From NCBI GenBank assembly GCA_002221725.1, contig NJFT01000096.1:62001-126000 (forward strand): 64,000 nt of DNA. The letters run 5' to 3'. The notes under the pieces are model-generated. The model saw nothing but the letters and a program-made list of their open reading frames with translations. It had not been told where the DNA came from and searched no databases. Origin of the DNA: Scedosporium boydii. Taxonomy: Eukaryota > Ascomycota > Sordariomycetes > Microascales > Microascaceae. Position numbers and translations under genes: made by a program. How positions within the stretch are numbered: the first letter of the stretch is position 1; every line of letters begins with the position of its first letter. Below, in pieces: positions 33,603 through 44,615 of this stretch.

Positions 33603-35392
33603 GGCAATTCCGAATGGGGTCTGCGAGATGGACGTGGTGTCTTTTGGGCTTGGTGTATTTCGATGGAAAGTATGTGAGGAATCATTTGCGTATCGGCGCA
33701 TCGAAAAACAAAAATCATAGAGAAATGGTGTGTATAAGCATTCTAGAGCCGAGCCTACAATGGATTAAATGGTATTTCTATGCCCCTCCGGGTGTCCTTG
33801 TGGGCTGGTGAAGGTGTCTGATGGGCGCAGATCATCTGAGTCGGCAGACGGGTGTTTGGTTGTTCCAAGCCCCCGGAACCAACCCAGATCTCTTGTTCCT
33901 GGTTCGGTCGAGGAGGACTTGGGCCTTTCGATACTCGGTGAGGGATCCATGATCATGATTAATTGTGCGTACTTATGAGATGGTAGCTTATTGCCAGAGG
34001 CCGCATCCTCTTGTCTTTCATCATCACGTACAATTGCATTCTTGCCCAAAGTGGAAACGAAGACGACAAGCGAAGCCGCCAAGTCGCGCAAGCTGCACGC
34101 CCCAATCTGTGGAGTATTATGCCCGGTCCGAGACAATAGAAGTGAGACCCATGAATGCATCAATCAATCCTTTCCTGTCATTTTACGGCACCATTGGGGT
34201 TCTTCGAGCGCGACAGGTGGGCAGTTCGTGGCTTCAATGTTGGATAAAAGCAGGGCAGAATCTCGAAGCTAAACCACGGTTCTGGGTAATTGGAACCCGG
34301 CGCCCGCAGACGCTCTCCTGTCGAGCGAGTCTCAATCCGGCGAACCCTGATGATGGCCGATCAAGGCCTGCCTCATCCGTCGCGCTCATTTGCGAGGACC
34401 AGCAAGAATGATCAATTGATCCCTTCCAGACTGTTTCTAGCGTTCCCCGCTCCAACTGGCTTCCAATTCTGTCCCACGACCAACGAACCGAGATCTCAAT
34501 TCAATTGCCCTCAGATCAAGGACATACCTCGCCGATCGAGACAGTGGAATCTGTGCTGGAACCTGCCATTGCCCAATCCGCGACATTCTTTTTAAACCAT
34601 TGGATTCTTCCATTGGGTTCGGACCTTGCAGGCGTTCTTCAGGAGCATGCATTTGTCTACCACGCGTCCTGCTGTCAATCACCACCCTCTTCCCTCCTCT
34701 CCGCTCTGCTCGGACGGGGGATCGCTCGTACCTGCGGGGAATGCGGGCGAGAGATTGATTGATGCCCGGAAATAAACGACAGGACGCGGCCAAGCCGGCA
34801 AAATGTCCTTCTCCCATGTGCCTGCATGACAAGGAAACGCTGCGATGCCACCCTCCGTTCAAAATGCTCCCTTTTTCGTTGCTCGGACAGCTGAAGATCC
34901 CAATGTATCATCTGTCGTCCCCATTTCTGATTTTATCCGATGAACTCTTATTGGGCCTTTTCTTCAGACCTCCATATCCAAGATTGCACTCGAAGTTGAC
35001 GAAGCACGAAGTAGGGACGGGCTTCTCTTCTTTAACCACTCACTCGGTGTGCAACCAAACCGACCCAGCAATGGCAGCATCATTTGATGCATTGTTATTA
35101 TTTATCAACGGGAAGACCGCCCATTGATCAATTGGCCACTGGAGTGAGGGTAATTGAGCTTGTTCATGTCGGGAATCCCGTGCTCGAAGAAAATAGAATT
35201 GGCTCTGTTGGTTCTCCCGGAACGTCCCTCCGATTAATCCGTCCTGGGATGCCCCGGGTATGAGACGCAGGGAAAGCCTAGCAAGGGGACTCGGAACATC
35301 CTCATTGACCGGGCCCGGCTGCCCAATTTCCAACCATCAGTACCCCCGTCTACCTGAACTGCATACTGGTTTCCCAGATCAAATCGAGTTTA

Positions 35393-35415
35393 TTAGCCGC
35401 CGCTCAGGTTTAGCC
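35393..35415 (-). promoter_or_regulatory. paired XlnR-type sites
   Basis: Two GGCTAA cores on the minus strand (35393-35398 and 35410-35415, the second extending to GGCTAAA) lie 16 bp apart and about 385-400 bp before the xylanase ATG. GGCTAA/R is the site of the xylanase regulator XlnR/Xyr1. Function is inferred from position. Confidence 0.5.
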
Positions 35416-35448
35416 CAAGGAATCCTCAAATGGAAACACGGGCGACGG

Positions 35449-35454
35449 CCCCGC
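35449..35454 (-). promoter_or_regulatory. CreA-type site
   Basis: CCCCGC on the plus strand is SYGGRG on the minus strand, the core bound by the carbon-repression factor CreA. It lies between the XlnR-type pair and the TATA box. A lone six-base match is weak. Confidence 0.3.
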
Positions 35455-35627
35455 CACTGGACCAGGTTCTCCTCAAAGTGGACATGTGTAGTACTACCCT
35501 GGCAGCCAAGCCGGTCCCATCTGTCGATGCGGGAGCCTCTCGCGAACAATGGGACCGGATAATGAAAGGTAACACCGGGAGAGGGGAGTGCTCGTCCCGT
35601 CAGTTCAAGCTTGGATTGTCACTGATC

Positions 35628-35633
35628 TATAAA
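35628..35633 (+). promoter_or_regulatory. TATA box of the xylanase gene
   Basis: TATAAA, 165 bp before the xylanase ATG, followed by a pyrimidine-rich leader, which suits a strongly inducible secreted enzyme. Confidence 0.5.
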
Positions 35634-35797
35634 TGGCTATTCCCAACGTTCCTGCCTCTCTGTTTGGTCTCTCCTGTGCTCTCCAATCTGCCACCTGCAA
35701 TTCCCTTGGGACCCTCTCATCGAACCTCTTTCAGGTTCAGTTACACTCGTTTTCTTCTCATCTTCAAGTTCTCCAGCCGGTTCGACTAATACGCATC

Positions 35798-37044
35798 ATG
35801 CATCTCTCTACTTTGACCCTTCCCCTGTTGGCGGCTTCATTGCCCGGTGCCAATGCCCAACTCAACAAGCTCGCCAAGAAGGCCGGTCTCAAATACTTCG
35901 GCGCTGCCACCGACAGCCCCGGACAGCGTGAGCGTGCCGGTTTCGAGGCTGCATACGACCAGTACGATGCCATCCTCGACGACATTGACGAGTTCGGCCA
36001 GACCACCCCCACCAACGGCCAGAAGGTGTGCTTTCCCACCTCCTCAATTGGTTCCGCTACCCCGCTTGTCCTTTCTTCATCATGACTGACAACCCGTGTA
36101 GTGGCTCTTCGTCGAACCCGAACAGGGCGTCTTCAACTTCACCGAAGGCGACATCACCGCCAACATCGCCAAGGAAAACGGCCAGCTCCTCCGCTGCCAC
36201 ACTCTCGTCTGGCACAGCCAGCTCGCACCTTGGGTTGAGGAGACCGAGTGGACCGCCGAGGAACTCCGCGAGATCATCGTGAACCACATCACCGAGGTTG
36301 CCGGCCATTACAAGGGCCAATGCTATGCCTGGGACGTCGTCAATGAGGCCCTCAACGAGGACGGAACCTACCGCGAGTCCATCTTCTACAATACCCTTGG
36401 CGAGGATTACATTAAGCTCGCTTTCCAGGTCGCTTCCGAGGTCGATCCCGACGCGAAGCTCTACTACAATGATTACAACCTCGAGTCTGTCGGTCCCAAG
36501 TCGGAGGCCGCCGTCCGGATTGTCAAGATGCTCCAGGACGAGGGCATCAAGATTGATGGTGTTGGCATGCAGGCTCACCTTATTGCCCACCAGGCTCCGG
36601 ACCTCAAGGCCCAGCTTGCCGTCATCGAGTCTTATGCCGCTACTGGTGTGGAGGTCGCTTACACGGAGCTCGACGTTCGGTTGCAGACTCCCACCAACGA
36701 GACTAACCTCGAGTGGCAGGCCAAGGTCTACAGCGATGTAAGCTTGCCTCCCTTTCCCACTACAATCATTTTCTTTTTGAAAGAGTAAAAGCTAACTTGT
36801 TCCAAACTAGTCCGTCGCCGCCTGTGTCCAGTCCGAAGCCTGCGTCGGCCTAACCCTCTGGGACTTTTACGATCCCTTCAGCTGGGTCCCCTTCGTCTTC
36901 GAGGGCGAAGGCGCCGCCCTCCTCTGGTTCGAGGACTTTGAGAAGCACCCCGCCTACGACTCCATCGTCGACGTTCTCAAGAAGGCCGCCTCCCCCGGTG
37001 CCGGCAGCTGCAAGCCCAAGAAGAAGGCCAGGAGGAATAACTAG
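35798..37044 (+). CDS. secreted GH10 endo-1,4-beta-xylanase
   Basis: Three exons (35798-36025, 36102-36737, 36811-37044) give 365 residues. The signal peptide is MHLSTLTLPLLAASLPGANA. The GH10 barrel follows directly, with TPTNGQKWLFVEPEQGVF, HTLVWHSQLAPW, the acid/base Glu158 in WDVVNEALNE and the nucleophile Glu265 in YTELDVR. A typical GH10 catalytic domain fills the length; no cellulose-binding module is seen. The last ten residues are strongly basic (KPKKKARRNN), which is unusual and might promote binding to acidic wall material. The enzyme cleaves internal xylosidic bonds of plant xylan. XlnR-type sites upstream fit induction by xylose. Confidence 0.95.
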
Positions 37045-37531
37045 GATTTCTGAGACATGGAAATATTCAATGACTGGGTCGACGCGAGATGTGTCGGAGG
37101 TAGATGTGGTGTACGCTACTTAGGATGACGATGACTGTTTATAATACGATAATAATGTACATAAAACCTCATTCTCTTTCCTTTTCACAATTCTTTGGTC
37201 GAGAATCCCCGCGCAAGAGGACGCGTCATGCTTGTTGATACTTCGTAGTGTAGCATCCGCATAACCCCTTCATTTGAGCGAGATCTGCTTCGTGCATGGT
37301 AGAAGTCTGGGACTGTATTAAAACTATCCGTACATTTCAGAGATCGGCAGTCCAAGTGGTCAAGCCCAAGAGATTGATGCAAGTTACGATTATTCTCCGT
37401 TCACGATTTATTTCAATACCGGCCTCCCGTCGCCAAACGATTTGTTTTCTCAACACTGCTATTCCAAAAACACTCGCCTTCTCTCACCCACAGCCTCGAA
37501 ACCGTTGACAATAAAAGTTTCAATCCATCGC
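37045..37531. other. convergent intergenic region
   Basis: 3' flanks of the xylanase and of the next MFS gene. No gene is seen. Confidence 0.55.
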
Positions 37532-39397
37532 TCAAACAACATAGCGAAAATACGGCGCATCATCTCCCATCTCCCTATCCCGAACCATCTCCGCCACCGT
37601 ATACTCTTCAGGCTTCTTATACTCTCGATCCCTCCTGGCATTCTCCCTTATCAAATAACTCCTCATAAAAATACAAAGTACCATACTCATCGTCACCAAG
37701 CCCAGTAGAAGTCCGTGACCGGAGAGGAACCTTGGACCGTCGTCACGATAAACGAAGCTAGCGAGAATACCCCCGAGGTTACCGAAGCCTACGTGCATGG
37801 CGATCCCGACGCCGCGCTTGATGGAGCCGCCGATATTGTTGCCGTTCCAGGCGACACCTTGAGGCACGTTGGGGTAGATGCCGGCGGCGACGACGAAGCA
37901 GGCGAAGTATTTGACATGATTGTTTTGTGAAATCATTAGAATCGCATAGCCGACGATGCTTTTTTTCGGAGGTCGCCACGTCAACGTTGGATCAAAAAAG
38001 CAACCGGGCGAGATATTCCCGAAGAGAGACAAAAGGACTTACGCAAGAGCACAGGTGCAAATAATGTAGATCCCTCGCTGGCCATGCCGATCCGCGAAGT
38101 ACCCGCAGATGATACAGAAGAAGCAGGCCACCACGTAGGGTGGCGCCGACATTAGTTGGGCGTGCTCGTTCGTGTACCCGAGATTCTTGACGACGGTGGG
38201 CGTGAATAAGGCGTAGGAGTAAACGGCCGTGTAGATTCCGAAAGTGATGAACATGTGGACCCAGATCTTCCAGTCCTTTAGGGCGTGCTTGACGTATTTG
38301 AGGTCGAATTCATCTGGAAGGATGGAACGGTCGTGTTTTAGGCGGCGGACGACTTCATTCCTTTCTTTTGGTGTGAGGAATCGCGCAGTTGAAGGATAAT
38401 CGTGGAGTAGGAAGAACGCGAAAACAGCTACGCAATATGTGAGTAGTCGCATAAAACGGGGATGGTAAAATTGAGGATGATTCACGGCCCATACCGATGA
38501 CGACAGTTGCGATTCCCTCGAGGATGAAAATCCACGACCATCCCGACAACCCACCCACTCCATCCATTTCGACCAAGGCTCGTGCCAATAGCCCGCCGAA
38601 GGCGCCGGCAGCAGTCGCAGCAGAGAAGAAGAGAGCCATACGCAAACCGCACTCTTTTCGGCGATACCACAGGGTGATGCTATGCAATGTCAGCTCAGCT
38701 TCACAGCCAGGTGAAGGGATAGAGACGCGACGCTCAAGCCTGGCGCTCATACTAGTAATTGATCCCAGGAAAGACTCCCGCCTCGGCAATGCCCATGGCG
38801 CAGCGGGCAATGAGCAATCCAGGAAAGTCCTTAACAATACCCATGAGCGTGCAGACGACGCCCCAGGCGATCATGAGGGAAGGAATCCAGATTGATGGCC
38901 GCCATCGCTTTAGGGCCAGGTTCGATGGGATTTCGGCGAGGATATACAAGGGGTAGAAAACGGCCAAGGCGATCTAGAGCAGACAAGTCAGCATATAAGC
39001 AGGGAATACGGCGTCCAGGGGGAAAGATAGAGATTCTCATGTTACATTGTAGTCCAGACCTTTCATCCCGAGGTCTTCTTCAAGGTCCGCTAGGCGGGCG
39101 TTGCCGATGTTGGTGCGGTCGAGGAAATTCAAGCTGCGGTTGGAGTCATTGGAATAAGTTCACCAAGCTTACGCTGTAGAGAGTTTGTCATAGATGTGAA
39201 TTGCCATACAGGTATAATAGCGTGATAAGTGGGAGTAGATTTCGATCAATCTTCCAAAGGAGGCGTTTCGTAGCTTGTAAATCGAACCCGCCGGTCTCTA
39301 TCTCTTCCGTGGCCAATGTAGTCTCCTCATCTTTGATCGAACCGTCCAGCGGGTTGCTGGGGTCAGAAACTTTGTCAATCTTATCCGAAGAGGTCAT
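37532..39397 (-). CDS. MFS carrier, allantoate permease (Dal5) family
   Basis: Six exons (39397-39210, 39133-39046, 38973-38753, 38679-38495, 38427-38043, 37958-37532) give 497 residues. Joined motifs include LLYLLNFLDRTNIGNARL, LDYNIALAVFYPLYILAEIPSNL, GIAEAGVFPGINYYITLWYRRKE and the late LAIVGYAILMISQNN. Twelve membrane segments are expected. LNFLDRTNIGNA and EAGVFPG mark the Dal5-type family of organic-anion/vitamin importers. The last intron ends at AAAAAAAG, an acceptor without a pyrimidine tract, but only this join continues the family pattern. It is convergent with the xylanase. The substrate is unknown. The ATG at 39397 was preferred because the frame has no ATG further upstream. Confidence 0.87.
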
Positions 39398-40364
39398 GGT
39401 CACAGCTCCGAATATCGTCTTTGAGTATCTGAGGCAGAGATCGGCCTTTGTAAGGCTCGGTGACCTGCACTACGATCTTTGGGGAGGAAGGTTGTGTCTG
39501 AGAAGGCACCCTGGTTGTGTCCAACGCATCGTCTGCCGTCTCCATTATATCCACGGGTAACCATGGCTTGCCGTGCGACAAAGACATCTTATCTGTCAGG
39601 ATCCAGGCTGCGAAGGTCACAGAAGCGTCATTTTATCTGCAAACACACCGAGAAAGCAAGACATCACCGGTAGTTCAATACTTTATTCCGGAACCACTAC
39701 ATCTATGCAGGAAAGCTGACGAGGTTTGAAGTGTGACAGGAAAAGAGTTCTGAAAGATAAACTTAGTTTTTCCACGATGATCGTCAGCCGTTCTCAGAAT
39801 AGCAATTGCTTAGTCTATGCCGTGCTTGCCATTCCGAAATCCGGCCCTTTTACTCAGGTATTGTAGCGCCAGGTAGCTTATCCCAGAGAGTAACACCGGC
39901 GGGTGGGCGGGTCGGATTTGCCAAATGGGCCTCCCATCTGGGAATCATCCTATCCACAATAAAGGCGCGCAGGCATCGAACAGAGTCCCAAGGTGTGGAA
40001 CGCCCTCCCTATTCTGGTTAGAAGTACTCAAAGACGCCCCGGGAGTGTCGATCAGCTTCTGTACCATGCTGTCTCTATTCTGGAAGAGGTGACAAGTCTC
40101 TCGACGGGCGGCGGCAGCCCAACAGGAAGAGATGTACGAAGCAGCAACGTAAACCTCAGTAATGTTACTCGCTATACAATTCCTGAAATGTGACATATCA
40201 TGGGACTAGTCTACCTTCTACTAGGGAGAGACTAAGAACCGGGCTAGAAGAAGTCAAAGTGTGGGCAGAGGAGCTAGCTCAATTCCCCGGATGAGCCGCC
40301 TATCTTGGGTGTCACGCATGTGCCAACACACGGCGGCCGGTGGAAATACTTCGCCCAAGGCCTC

Positions 40365-40365
<1 letters not shown>

Positions 40366-40395
<30 letters not shown>

Positions 40396-40403
40396 AAGAA
40401 GAA
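40366..40403 (+). repeat. (AAG)n microsatellite
   Basis: About twelve perfect AAG units. Twenty-eight bases later a run of 21 A (40432-40452) follows. Confidence 0.9.
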
Positions 40404-40431
40404 ATGCCTGTTGGGGGGTTGTCAAGAAAAG

Positions 40432-40560
40432 AAAAAAAAAAAAAAAAAAAAAGGAAAAAAAAAGAGGTTCTTGATCGCGATGCGGATCGAACCCAGATAG
40501 TCCCCTTGGAGATCCCAGAAGTTCAAGCGATGACGACTACAGACCTCCTCAGGTTCCTTT
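40432..40560 (-). repeat. tRNA-like B box with T tract
   Basis: On the minus strand GGGTTCGATCCGC (about 40482-40494) matches the Pol III B box. About 17 bases later comes TCTTTTTTTTT and a long T run. Upstream, GTAGTCGTCATCG is only weakly A-box-like, the T stem pairs at three of five positions and no acceptor stem exists. It is best called a decayed tRNA or SINE-like fragment. Confidence 0.3.
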
Positions 40561-40959
40561 CTTAGAAATCTTGACCCCAGGTTTGGTATATAAGGCTTGT
40601 TTTGGGTTTCGAGGATCGAGCTCGGAAGACTGGAAGGCGCCACTACGTCAACCAGGCTCCTTCCCCATTCTTTCCCGACTCTTTCAGGGATACAAGACGA
40701 CGCGGAACTGATACCATCTCCACCAACATCCTCTGGTCGCCTCTGGCACGGACCTATCTATACCACTCTCGTGGAGAAGCAGGACCAGCGAGCACGAAAA
40801 TAGGTACCTATCATGAAATTAACTCTTCCTACCTAGAGACACCATTTTGTCTTGCTCAAAATGCTTTCATGACTAGTGCGAGTATTACAATCCGCATTTC
40901 GGCCAGGATAAGTTTTGAGCATCTAATCCTTCCTGCCTTTGATGGAGCTTGACGCAGCC

Positions 40960-41160
40960 GTGTTTCGGCCAAATCCCACGACTCATACACCAGTAAGCCC
41001 TATTCTTAGCCTGGGAAGTAAGCCAGCAGTGCGACCAATGACGTGTATTTCTGCGTGGCCTAGCGATGATATCGTCCTGCTGCTGACTCCCTCAAGTGCT
41101 GTTCATATGTCGGTGAGACATATCGACATAAGCTTAATGCCGTGATATCTGGCGGAGTAA
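40960..41160 (+). repeat. dispersed repeat, copy A
   Basis: Aligns in the same orientation with 52857-53050. Shared blocks include GTGTTTCGGC, AAATCCCACGA, GACCAATGAC, GTCGGTGAGACA, ATCGACA and AATGCCGTG. Many differences are C/T or G/A transitions, as expected after RIP. No coding capacity is evident in either copy. Confidence 0.6.
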
Positions 41161-42319
41161 GCCTCGGAAGCAAATGCTAATCTCTGGGTGGCTAAATGCT
41201 GTGCTTTTTCTTCGGCACGCTTGGTTTTGCTTCTTTCCAGCCATAGCCATTTCTTGTGCCTTGTGATATGCGAACCGTTATCGTCTTCAGATGGTGCTCG
41301 GCGGGCGGGGTTTGCATGGCTGCCAACTTTTCTCGTATCTCATCTCTATGGCTCTCTATCCACTTGAGGATGGCATCCACCTTGGTCAGCAGGTTGTTTG
41401 TGCTGGACTCTATTGTGAAGGGATGGCGGGATCTATTCGTTCAAAGACAGAAGACGGAGTTTCAAAGAGAACGGGGGAAAAAGGCTTCGTCCATTCCTAG
41501 ATGTTGGAATCCAGAAACAGGTCAGCTCCGGGCAAAATTTGTGCCATATATTCTTGTCCATACAGAGGCCATATTAACCCGTGGGAAATTGCAATTAATG
41601 ATGATGTGATGAATCAAACGGGAATCCGTTTGCTCGTGTGTGCATGTGTGAGTGGAAGAGGGTTCGGTTCCCCAGTGCTTCTTCCTCCGCCAATCGAATG
41701 AGTCACCAACATTTTACCATCTTTGGACGGGGTGATACCGACTGCACAACGGATGAAGTGCGGGAAGAGACCAAAAACAACAAGCTATGGAATGCCCCCG
41801 ACAACGGCTTCTTAGGTTCCTGTCTCGTGCGGCAACGCTGCGGAAAGGCTATCCTTTTCCTAGATCTAAGCTCTTTTTCTGAAGGCGACTTCTTGTCATC
41901 CGGGAAACCCTTTTTGGGTATACTTCTTCCTCATACAGCCTCAATATTGAAATGCAAGACGAGGTTATCACGCCAATGGGAAAGGCTTTCACCCCAAGAC
42001 AAGGCTTGGGTGAGAACAACTCCTCGACATCTATCAAACAATTACAATAACTCTCGAAGATGAAACCTAACACTTGGCTTGCATCCTAGTCCCGCCACCT
42101 CTTCTAGCTAAGAAGTGTTAAAATGTTCGAGGCCGAGAAAGTTGAAGACCTTGAATTTCAACCCTTCCCCCCTCCTTGAAAAGCTGCAAAGGATGGGAAG
42201 TCCCTGCTTCTCCCACCTCCGACTCTTCAGAGTAGAGCATCAATCCGCTCGGCAATCGCCATTGCAAACCACGGAACTTCCCTAGGGGAGGTCAGTAAAC
42301 ATTCTTAGTGCCACCGAGT

Positions 42320-43745
42320 TCATGCCGCGTGGGTCTGCTTACTCCACCAGACGAGAATGAAGTCGATAGCCACAGGCGTCCAAGCGATGACGGCTACGAT
42401 TTGACCAAATCCCCATTCATCTTGCTCCAGCAAATCCCCAATCGCCTGGGAGTAGTATCGCCTGAGTATGAGGAACGAGGAGAATGCCCACCACATCATC
42501 ACAAAGGCCACGCCCAGGAGAGTACCGCGACCCCACCGGCGCTCTGCCATCGGTGCCGCACCAAGCCTCCCTCGCTTGCACCAGAAGAGTGAAGCTAGAC
42601 GTTGTCCGCAAGACTGTTTCTGCCGCCGGGGGATTTCGATAAAAGGTCCGCCAAAGTCTTCTATGACTGCGGCTGCAACCGGCCAGAGGGAGTTGACAAC
42701 TGTTCCTATTACCACCGACATCTTTGCCGGCTGGGCCCCCAAGGCGTCGTAACACCAGTCATTGACCCCGAACACCTCCACAGTCTCCAGTCGAACAACA
42801 AAGGAAACCAAGAATTTCACGCCGAAGGCGATATTGAGCCCCGCGAACATGTATATCAGGGCGCGACGATATGTCGGGTGCTGGCGTGTCAGTTCGAAGA
42901 ACGGCCAGAGGAGCACAGGGACAGTCACTACTATGTTGGCACTCGTGGCTGAGAATGGGATGTCGTAGGGCTCCTCCCGTCGTTTCTGAGGAAGGATATG
43001 GTGACTGCAGCAATGATGACTCCCAGCGCGAAAAATAAGGAAGTGTCGAAAAACACGCCGAAGCTGGATTGTATGGCCGCCCAGAGTGGCGTCTCAGTGA
43101 AGCTTTTCGTCGTCAAGGGCCCAGCATAGCGCTTTCGGACGACGGCGAAGAAGAGGAAGGCAAGCATGTAAAACGTGGCCAGAACCACTTCCTCGCAATA
43201 CGATATGAAAACCTTTTGCCCTCATGGTTAGAGTTATATTCAACAATGAAGGGGTGGAAGAGGAGCGTCTATATCATACCCCAATCCCGGCCAAATCCGA
43301 GTTCCCTTGGATGCCTGCTGCTTCACAAACTTGCGGTAGGCATGCGTCGAGAACATCATCTTCAATGTCTCGTAAACCCCAATTTAAAATAGCAGAGTGG
43401 TCGTACCATGCCCTAATACCGCTAACCTTCGCGTTCAATAGAACTCCGGGAAAGGTCTCATTGAGGAGTGATGCGATATCCCATATCCAGGCATCTCCGT
43501 CTGGATCGGATTTGTAATTCGTGACTGCCCTAGCTAGGTACGCACAGCTTTCTGGGAAGTCGAAGTCTCTCAGCGTCACGGCTGGGATGGTGTCTAAGGT
43601 GTAGGGGTCGTTGGGCACTGGACTGGGCTATTCCATTTGTCTTCATGCACTGGGCGCTGTCTGGCATCCGAGTTATGGGTGTAAATATGAAGGCAAATGA
43701 CTGATGTAAACAAACTCACCGATTTGTGTAGAGTAGTTTTACCAT
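42320..43745 (-). pseudogene. fungal polytopic membrane protein with apparent frameshift
   Basis: Exons 43745-43720, 43622-43280 and 43212-42320 join cleanly (phase 2, then phase 0) to about 420 residues. A soluble N-terminal part with Cys and Trp (DAWIWDIASLLNETFPG, then NSDLAGIGVFISYCEEVVL) precedes seven or so hydrophobic segments. This resembles an uncharacterised fungal membrane family. Within exon 3 the frame that encodes FFALGVIIAAVTISFLRND stops at 42931, while the frame that encodes PYDIPFSATSANIVVTVP continues to the stop at 42320. The switch near 42965-42995 equals the loss of one base. No normal intron fits; the GT..AG options of 35 or 71 nt have poor donors and would cut or delete a membrane helix. 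It may be a real pseudogene or a sequence error. Confidence 0.6.
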
Positions 43746-44615
43746 TGTTATAACGAGGATAAGAAGCAGTACTTGCTGCCTCTAAAAGTGATATATATTC
43801 TCTTTATCAGTGTTGGTGGAAGTGAAGCCTGCTTCTGGAGGTGTTTCATCGTGCCGCTAACACGGAACTGTGGTTGGTGGCAGGTGTGTACCGTCTTTCA
43901 TCAAGGCGGCAACTGAAGCAAGCACATCAATGCAATGCCAACAGGAGTGAGCTTACTGGTGTGAGATTCCCTCGTCTTTTCTGGCACAGCCAAACGCGTT
44001 GTAATATTGACATACAACTCGTAGCAGCAGCGCTGCAAAGAGAATTCCCACTTTCCTAATGAGAAATATAGCGGCAAGCTCTGCAGGAAATATTTTCGGG
44101 GCGAGGTAGGTACCTTTTAAGTTTTGACCACAAAAATCCGGGCTGGGTACTGACATATACTCCGCGTCCGCATCCTGTAAGTGGCAAGTTAGGGCACCCA
44201 ATTCACTTTTGCCTGTTTTACAAAGAGTCGACCTAATAAAACTAAGCTCAGTCTTCAGGGTCAGAGCCTAGATTGAGCAGAAGAGTACATTCAAGATTGT
44301 AAGCGCGATCTTTTTCCATATGGCTACTCAACATAGATATCTCCTCCACGCCAAACCGCCCGGCCCTGTTGCAAAATACCTACCTTACAAGGATAATTAA
44401 AACGCTTCATGTTCCTTCTTTTCTGAATTAGACTACTCCGAGCTAGGACCAAATCAGTCGGGGAGGACTCGCTGAATTCCCTCCCGCTTATAGACACGAG
44501 ACTCGGCCTCCTGTACCCCGGGCATCAATCCTCAGAGATCGCGGATAAATTCAGTAGAGCTGGCCGGGGGACCACCGGCGGTGACCAGGACGGCCCATAT
44601 CCTTTTATTCCCGTT
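43746..44615. other. intergenic region
   Basis: About 870 bp between the start of the membrane-protein gene and the stop of the zinc-finger gene. No supported feature. Confidence 0.5.

Larger units (their letters stand above)
33603..35797. other. long intergenic region upstream of the xylanase
   Basis: About 2.2 kb. The open frames here are short and show no family features. The right half is the xylanase promoter, with XlnR-type, CreA-type and TATA elements listed separately. Confidence 0.5.
39398..42319. other. repeat-bearing gene-poor stretch
   Basis: About 2.9 kb with no convincing gene. It contains an (AAG)n tract, an A-tract, a tRNA-like B box and one copy of the dispersed repeat, each listed separately. 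Confidence 0.5.

Noticed and set aside
41192..41380. 62-codon minus-strand frame with LKWIESHRDEIREKLAAMQ
   Set aside because: It looks protein-like, but no ATG start, partner exon or family could be found. It may be a decayed gene fragment.
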